A DNA stretch of 64,000 bases from Erodium maritimum (Eukaryota > Streptophyta > Magnoliopsida > Geraniales > Geraniaceae): NCBI GenBank assembly GCA_963921825.1, contig OY997588.1, positions 64,562,617 through 64,626,616 on the forward strand, read 5' to 3'. Below the pieces are notes generated by a model. That model was not told the origin of the DNA and did not search any database. It saw only the letters and a program-made list of their open reading frames with translations. Of this stretch, positions 59,489-64,000 are shown in pieces (the first letter of the stretch is position 1; each line of letters begins with the position of its first letter). The position numbers and the translations under genes were made by a program.

Positions 59489-59872
59489 ATTATCCCCCCA
59501 TTCTGTGTATGGTTTCGCGGCTACACAAGGACGACTGATGAAATCTTAAGGTTCCGAGAAACATGGTCTAATTTCTATAATAACTCTTAGTTGACATCAT
59601 ATGTATAAAATTATGACGGATAACTTCCCTAAATTACACTACTTATACGTCATTCATGTGATTTTTACATTATATTTAATTAATACTGGTACGAAATCTC
59701 AAAAGTTTTATTTTGTCATTTTCTCCGACCTTTAGATTCTAAATTATTTTTTTATCAGTCATAAACAATTAGTTTGTTTTATTCTTTCCGAATTTCGGAA
59801 ATCTCGATATAAGAATATTATACCATACAACCTATTAAATGATTATAAGATAGTATTTTAATGTTATTACTA

Positions 59873-60326
59873 AGCAAATGAAATTTTGATTAATCATTGA
59901 TCAATTTATATTATTAATGGATAAATGAACGTTTTTTTCCCTATGTTTAAAACTTTTATAAAAAACTTGTGTCATAACTCATAAGAAGTTCATAGGACAA
60001 CACATAAAATAAGAAATTAAGCAACACCTATTGTTTAAGGTGTGTGTTTTTGGTTTGATTTGTTCGGTGATAGAGATTTATTTATTTGGATAAAAAAAAT
60101 CATGCACCCTTAATTAAACCCTTGATAATTAATGATGATTGGGTAGAGGTAAATTGAAGAAAAAAAATATAATAGAAAACATAGTAACCGTGAAGAAAAA
60201 AAGGAGAAAGAAAGAAATGGAAGCAAGCAATGGTGACATAAGTGTGTGATTAAGAGTCAATCTCCATCTTTTTACGCGCGCGTTTCCATGCAAAAGCTTG
60301 AGCTTACCCATTCATCTCTCCACCAT
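59873..60326 (+). promoter_or_regulatory. Upstream region of the MARCH-type gene
   Basis: About 450 bp of AT-rich, non-repetitive sequence between the last satellite monomer and the TATA box. The minus-strand ORF 60129-60311 is a poly-Phe/Leu artefact. Proximal promoter function is inferred from position only. Confidence 0.4.
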
Positions 60327-60334
60327 TATATATA
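60327..60334 (+). promoter_or_regulatory. Probable TATA box of the MARCH-type gene
   Basis: TATATATA (ATTATATATACATACACAC) is followed after about 30 bp by CTCTCAACATCAACGCCAAG and a GAAGAAGAAG leader. The distance to the ATG (60818) leaves a 5' UTR of about 460 bp, which may contain an intron ending at an AG such as CTGCAG (60449). Confidence 0.45.
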
Positions 60335-60817
60335 CATACACACCTCTCAACATCAACGCCAAGAAGAAGAAGAAAGAGATAGACACTTTTACTGGTTGGT
60401 TTTGATTGTATCTACATAGCTTCTTCTCATGTTTTGATATTTTCTGCAGAAATTGTTCTTCCAATTTATCATATGTATCCACTATTTTATTTATGGTTTG
60501 AGGAAGGTTGTAGTGCTCTAGTCTGGTTGGCTTTTGGGTGTTAGTTTGATATTTCTTGTTTGGATTGTTTTTTTGCGTTTATTAAGTTTTGTTGGTGATT
60601 ATGTTTTAGTCTACTTCGTGCAGACTGCCTTCTTTCTCATCACGTGAAAGAAACTTTTATAAAACTTCTTTGTCGTTGCTTACGAGTTGGAATCTTAACT
60701 CTTCGTACCGCGTCATTTGAGTAGTTTTTTTTAGGGATATCTATACTTAGTATTAGTCGGTTTTCACATAACAATCTCAACTAAAAAAATTGTCTGGATG
60801 GTGCCCTAAATTCCGAA

Positions 60818-63800
60818 ATGAAGAGTCCACCAACAATGGAGGGTATTGAAGGCAATGTGCGTAGCGTTCTGGCGGTAGAGAACACAGTGAAGGCTGATTG
60901 TAGGATTTGCCACCAAGAGGACTTCGTTGGGGAAATGGAGTCTCCTTGTTCATGCAAGGGAACCATTCAGGTATGTATATATGTAGGGCATTTAAACAAT
61001 AAAAATACATTCAAAGTTTTGTATATTTACAATTTATATCATTCATGTGTTTTTCTTTAGAATCCGGATCATCTTTTTTTTGAGTAAACCGATTGTTTCA
61101 CTCCTTTTAAAGAGAGCTAATATGTGTTTGAGGGTTTTGACGGGTCAAATAACCAACTCTGAGACAAATTAAATGTCTAGGGCGTTGTGACAAGATGCCG
61201 CGAAGGCTAAATAAGACAAACTAGAAACCAAATAAAAACTAAGAAAGACTGACGAACACTGTTCAAGGTAGGGCTTGTAAACCGATGGGTCCCCCGAAAG
61301 GGACGCTTTTCTTTTGCTGTAAAATCGAACTTGTGATCGTCAGTGGTGAGGGAAGGTCAAGCTTGACTCAGGGATCCCTTCCTAGCATCCCTGAAGCATG
61401 CAAATACAATCATTGGGCTGTTTAGCAGCCCTCGCCTGATCTTTCCGAGGCTCACCTACCGAGCCCCTCTTCATTCCTGGTCCCCCTATGAGTTCCCTGA
61501 CCGGACTAGTCCATGATGGTCCAGTCCGGGGTGATCCGCCTGATAATGGCCCATAAGCACACCCATTAGGTGCAGTGTTATGAGACATGGTGGGATCCCT
61601 TCCCCGATGTGAGGTTGGATTAGGTGCAGTGTCATGGAGTAGTGGAGAAAAACCCGGCGGGACGCGCTCCGATATCTTCCAGTCTGTGGCATATCCTTAT
61701 CCCTCCTCTCCTTCCGATAATGCAGCAAGGACTTATCAAAACCATGGATGCCCGACATCTCCCAATCACACGCTGGCGGAGTATGACATATACGCCCACA
61801 ATTCCCACAAAAAGTTGGGAATTTTGTATAGGTGAGGGTACAAGTGATCGGGTCCTTAAACTCTAGAAACCGGAGGTGCAGAAGGTGATAGAGAGGATGG
61901 TCCAGGGAATGCTAGTACCGCACTCGAACCTACCCGCCCCAGCATTTCTCATGTGCATCACACGGGACGCCCACCGTGGTTCCCAAACCCGCCCCAATCA
62001 TCTCCCACGTCTTCTTGGTACTGACGCAAGGTGGAAGACCATGTGCCTGAACCCAGAGCTGGAGGCGATCCAACGCCGGGAGGTCCTGCATGAACGGATC
62101 TGCCTTTGCCAGCATAAACGGGTTCCCATCAAAGCACCTAGGTTCATGTAGGCGAATCCAAGTCTCATCCTCACTCTGCGCAAAATAGAAACCAAAGATA
62201 TCAGGTGTGATATCCTTGATCACCAAGCCTACTACCGAAGCACTCCATGCCTCCGTGAGGACCCGAAGTAGAGTATCCTTGCGGGGTTGGTGATTAGTGA
62301 GGATACGACCAATCATCCCAAATTGCTGACGGGACAAAGCGCCCGGGTCTATCACTGCATCGGTGATGGTGATCTCCAAGGGTTCCTCATAACCCAATGA
62401 GCAAACCGAGAGAGTTTCCTGGAGTTCCCAGATCGGAGAGTTCTGCTCAGCCGGCTCGAGCCCGCGAGGTGGTGGTTGAAGGGTCTGAGGAGAGGGCATA
62501 ATCCCGTCCCACGTTGCACGCGGCGGGGTTAAGGCCTCCTTCCGGTGAAGCAGAAACTGAGGCACTGAGATGGAAGAGATGACAGGGATTCGATCCAGAT
62601 TCGGAAGATTGGTCGTCCCAACCATCGAGGGCCAGGTTGCACCTTCGGTCATTATCTGATGGCCCACAGAAACCCTATCCAGAGATAGAGCGGCTGGGGA
62701 GGAGGGCTCGGTCGCCCGTTTGGGAGGTCGACCTCGCCGGGTCTTCGGCAGTGGTTGGGTCGGAGATAGTGCGCTGGGATCATAAGCCACCATCGCCATA
62801 GGCAGTGGGTGCACCACTGAAGGCGGCGAAACCTTCGACGGAGCCTGCGATGCAGAAAGAGATGTCACTGGTGGATGTTGTGGTTTCTTCTTTCGTCTCG
62901 CTTTTACAGGCCTCACGAGGGCATGCGAAGGGCATGGGGAGGACACCTGACATCACTTTGGTGACGCAGGCGGCTGGCGTGACAGGAGCAGGGGGTAGGT
63001 CTGTTGTAGGGACAAAGACAGGTGGCGACGCAGCCCTGACAAGAAGATCTTCCTTGCAGATCGGGTCGACACGTTGCTCGAAGTAGGCAGAGATTCGGGA
63101 ACACATGCTTAAGGTTAGGTTTAGAGTTGCTCTCGACAGGAAGAGAGAATATCTTAATACTATAAGGGAGAATAATCTGGATTATCTATTATACAATTTT
63201 GCATAAGTTCAATTTATTTTGGAAATAATTAACAGTTTTGTTCTTTACCTTACGCGTGTTTTGCGGTTTGTAATCTTCATGTATACATGTTTTTTTTTTG
63301 TAATTTATAACCTTTATATATACGCTTTTGCACGGTTATTTCAGACTTTCTGGGGAAAAAAATTAATCCCATAGATTGTAGATGGAAAATAATTAGAAGA
63401 TATCATGTGCATGGAAAAAGATATGTTAACAATAGTACTTGTACAACACGCATGGTTCACAACACGTCTTTATAATTATCTGGTAATAGTACGATGGATT
63501 GCACCCGCAGTATGCTCATAGGAGATGCGTGCAACAATGGTGCAATGAGAAACGAAGCATGTTTTGTGAGATCTGCTTTCAGGTTCGAGACAAACTCTTT
63601 TTTCTTATTGACAATTATAATCGATGGACCCCGTACAATGTCACTGTAAATTTTAGTAATTCTATTACATGTACTAATTCTAATCTTGTAACCATATATA
63701 TTTTGGTACACATATATTATATATGTACATGTGCAGAGGTATCAGCCAAACTACACAATCGAATTGCCGCATATCATTGCAAGCCCTCATCACACAATTG

Positions 63801-64000
63801 TTCAGATCAGCAGGCAATCTCCGAATCTCTATAACTCGATCTGTACTTGAATCAGTAATTCGATGTCGTTTAAGTACATAATTCGCGTAATTAATCAGTC
63901 GAAATCGATGATGCAGGGATGGATGGACATTTTCAGGAACACCCAGTGATGTGCATCAACTTCAACAGCAAACAGTTGTTGCAATAGCAGCACACAACTC
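60818..64000 (+). CDS. RING-CH (MARCH-type) E3 ubiquitin ligase, 5' exons, incomplete at window end
   Basis: Predicted exons: 60818-60970, 63511-63582, 63737-63813 and 63917 to beyond 64000. Joined, they keep one frame. The RING-CH finger spans residues 28-73 with all eight ligands of the C4HC3 pattern: C28, C31 (CRIC), C44, C46 (CSC), H54, C57, C70, C73 (CEIC). The first exon boundary falls inside the finger after GTIQ; exon 2 supplies YAHRRCVQQWCNEK. Exon 3 gives RYQPNYTIELPH, where plant homologues have the YxPGYT-like stretch. Exon 4 gives DGWTFSGTPSDVH. Known family members use this finger to recruit an E2, and many are membrane proteins; transmembrane segments, if present, lie beyond the window. 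The ATG is the first after an in-frame TAA at 60782-60784. Introns 1 and 2 are GT-AG; intron 3 needs a GC donor (AG/GCAATC). Intron 1 (2540 bp) holds a LINE. Confidence 0.85.
61075..63174 (-). mobile_element. LINE derivative in MARCH intron 1, minus strand, no ORF2
   Basis: A 2.1-kb insert whose 3' end (plus-strand T run at 61075, GAGTAAACCG) and 5' end (63174) are flanked by near-identical target duplications AATCCGGATCATCT (61061-61074) and AATCTGGATTATCT (63175-63188). It contains ORF1 with DUF4283 and a CCHC knuckle, then a 3' UTR and poly(A). Endonuclease, RT and RNase H are absent. The two mismatches in the 14-bp duplication and the broken ORF show that it is not recent. It lies antisense to the host gene and should be removed by splicing. 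Confidence 0.85.
61382..63106 (-). pseudogene. LINE ORF1 remnant (DUF4283, zinc knuckle)
   Basis: On the minus strand: an N-terminal piece from ATG 63106 (MCSRISAYFEQRVDPICKED), a frameshift near 62890, then the long frame to 61930 with an AT-hook-like TRRGRPPKRAT, a Pro/Ser-rich linker and the DUF4283 core (IFGFYFAQSEDETWIRLHEP, PFMLAKADPFMQDLP, LQLWVQAHGLPP). A further frameshift leads to a CCHC knuckle FCGNCGRICHTPPACDW at about 61800-61760, then a degraded tail to about 61382. Plant L1 ORF1 proteins of this design bind element RNA. This copy is not translatable as one protein. Confidence 0.85.

Larger units (their letters stand above)
54425..59872. repeat. Decayed tandem satellite, monomer about 389 bp, with insertions
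   Basis: The anchor AATTAATATT (or variant) in the same sequence context begins at 54432, 54821, 55208, 55616, 55920, 57073, 57301, 57691, 58083 and 59678. Uninterrupted spacings are 389, 387, 390 and 392 bp. The 304- and 228-bp intervals reflect deletions, and the long ones contain inserts (55214-55613, about 56018-56787, 58298-59488). Each monomer carries TTTGTCCTTTTATCACTCAT, AATTCCGATATAACAATATT, CCATGTGGCTTYGCGACTGC and TCTTAGGGTTCCGAGAAACT. The array is AT-rich and non-coding. Confidence 0.88.

Noticed and set aside
54425-59872. Whether the tandem array is a CRISPR or centromere array
   Set aside because: A plant context and 389-bp repeats without unique spacers exclude CRISPR. The array is short and next to a gene, so centromere function cannot be claimed.
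60129-60311. 60-codon minus-strand ORF upstream of the MARCH gene
   Set aside because: Its Phe/Leu-rich product comes from A-rich sequence; no signal peptide logic or homolog recognised.

Overview
This window looks like nuclear DNA of a dicot-type flowering plant. It is almost entirely transposable elements. The evidence is Ty1/copia and Ty3/gypsy LTR retrotransposons, plant L1 LINEs with DUF4283/CCHC or RRM-type ORF1 and zf-RVT/RNase H ORF2, fold-back elements, a tandem satellite, and one intron-containing host gene at the right edge. I see no prokaryotic operons, rRNA, tRNA or CRISPR. The species cannot be named from the sequence.

Layout. (1) 1-25.7 kb is a nested set. An old minus-strand chromodomain gypsy element (G1) is split by three insertions, each with an exact 5-bp target duplication: a 3.3-kb solo LTR (434-3731, GCGGT), copia A (5294-14233, CGCTA) and copia B (14509-22976, CCTCT). 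Copia A has two 1676-bp LTRs that look identical and a polyprotein frame broken by one TGA. Copia B has two 1687-bp LTRs differing at only a couple of sites I could spot, but its coding region is wrecked and the YVDD segment of its reverse transcriptase is missing. G1 gag remnants lie on the opposite strand from its pol. (2) 25.7-29.45 kb holds two copies of an Athila/Tat-like LTR, the second followed by a PBS of the tRNA-Asp type, with a truncated copy of the 3.3-kb LTR family between them. (3) 31.4-34.75 kb is a second complete solo LTR of that family (TTTCC). (4) 35-38.4 kb holds AT-rich DNA and two fold-back elements. (5) 38.45-40.73 kb is the 3' half of a minus-strand LINE ORF2. 41.03-42.93 kb is a plus-strand LINE remnant with only an RRM-type ORF1 and a poly(A) tail. 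(6) 43.37-49.1 kb is a complete but dead plus-strand chromovirus (432-bp LTRs, TCGAG). (7) 50-54 kb has CACTA-like subterminal repeats, a 1.2-kb palindrome and unassigned degenerate sequence. (8) 54.4-59.9 kb is a decayed tandem array of a ~389-bp monomer, interrupted by a MITE and two LINE-derived inserts. (9) 60.3-64.0 kb is the only clear host gene: the 5' exons of a RING-CH (MARCH-type) E3 ubiquitin ligase. Its first intron carries a 2.1-kb minus-strand LINE derivative.

The elements do not form a host pathway. They record successive insertions: old G1 and the chromovirus, younger solo LTRs, and very young copia A and B. The least ordinary observations are: a defective copia (B) that apparently moved recently using proteins supplied in trans; several LINE copies that keep ORF1 and the 3' end but lack ORF2; a predicted GC-AG intron in the MARCH gene; and a satellite array ending about 0.5 kb from that gene's promoter.
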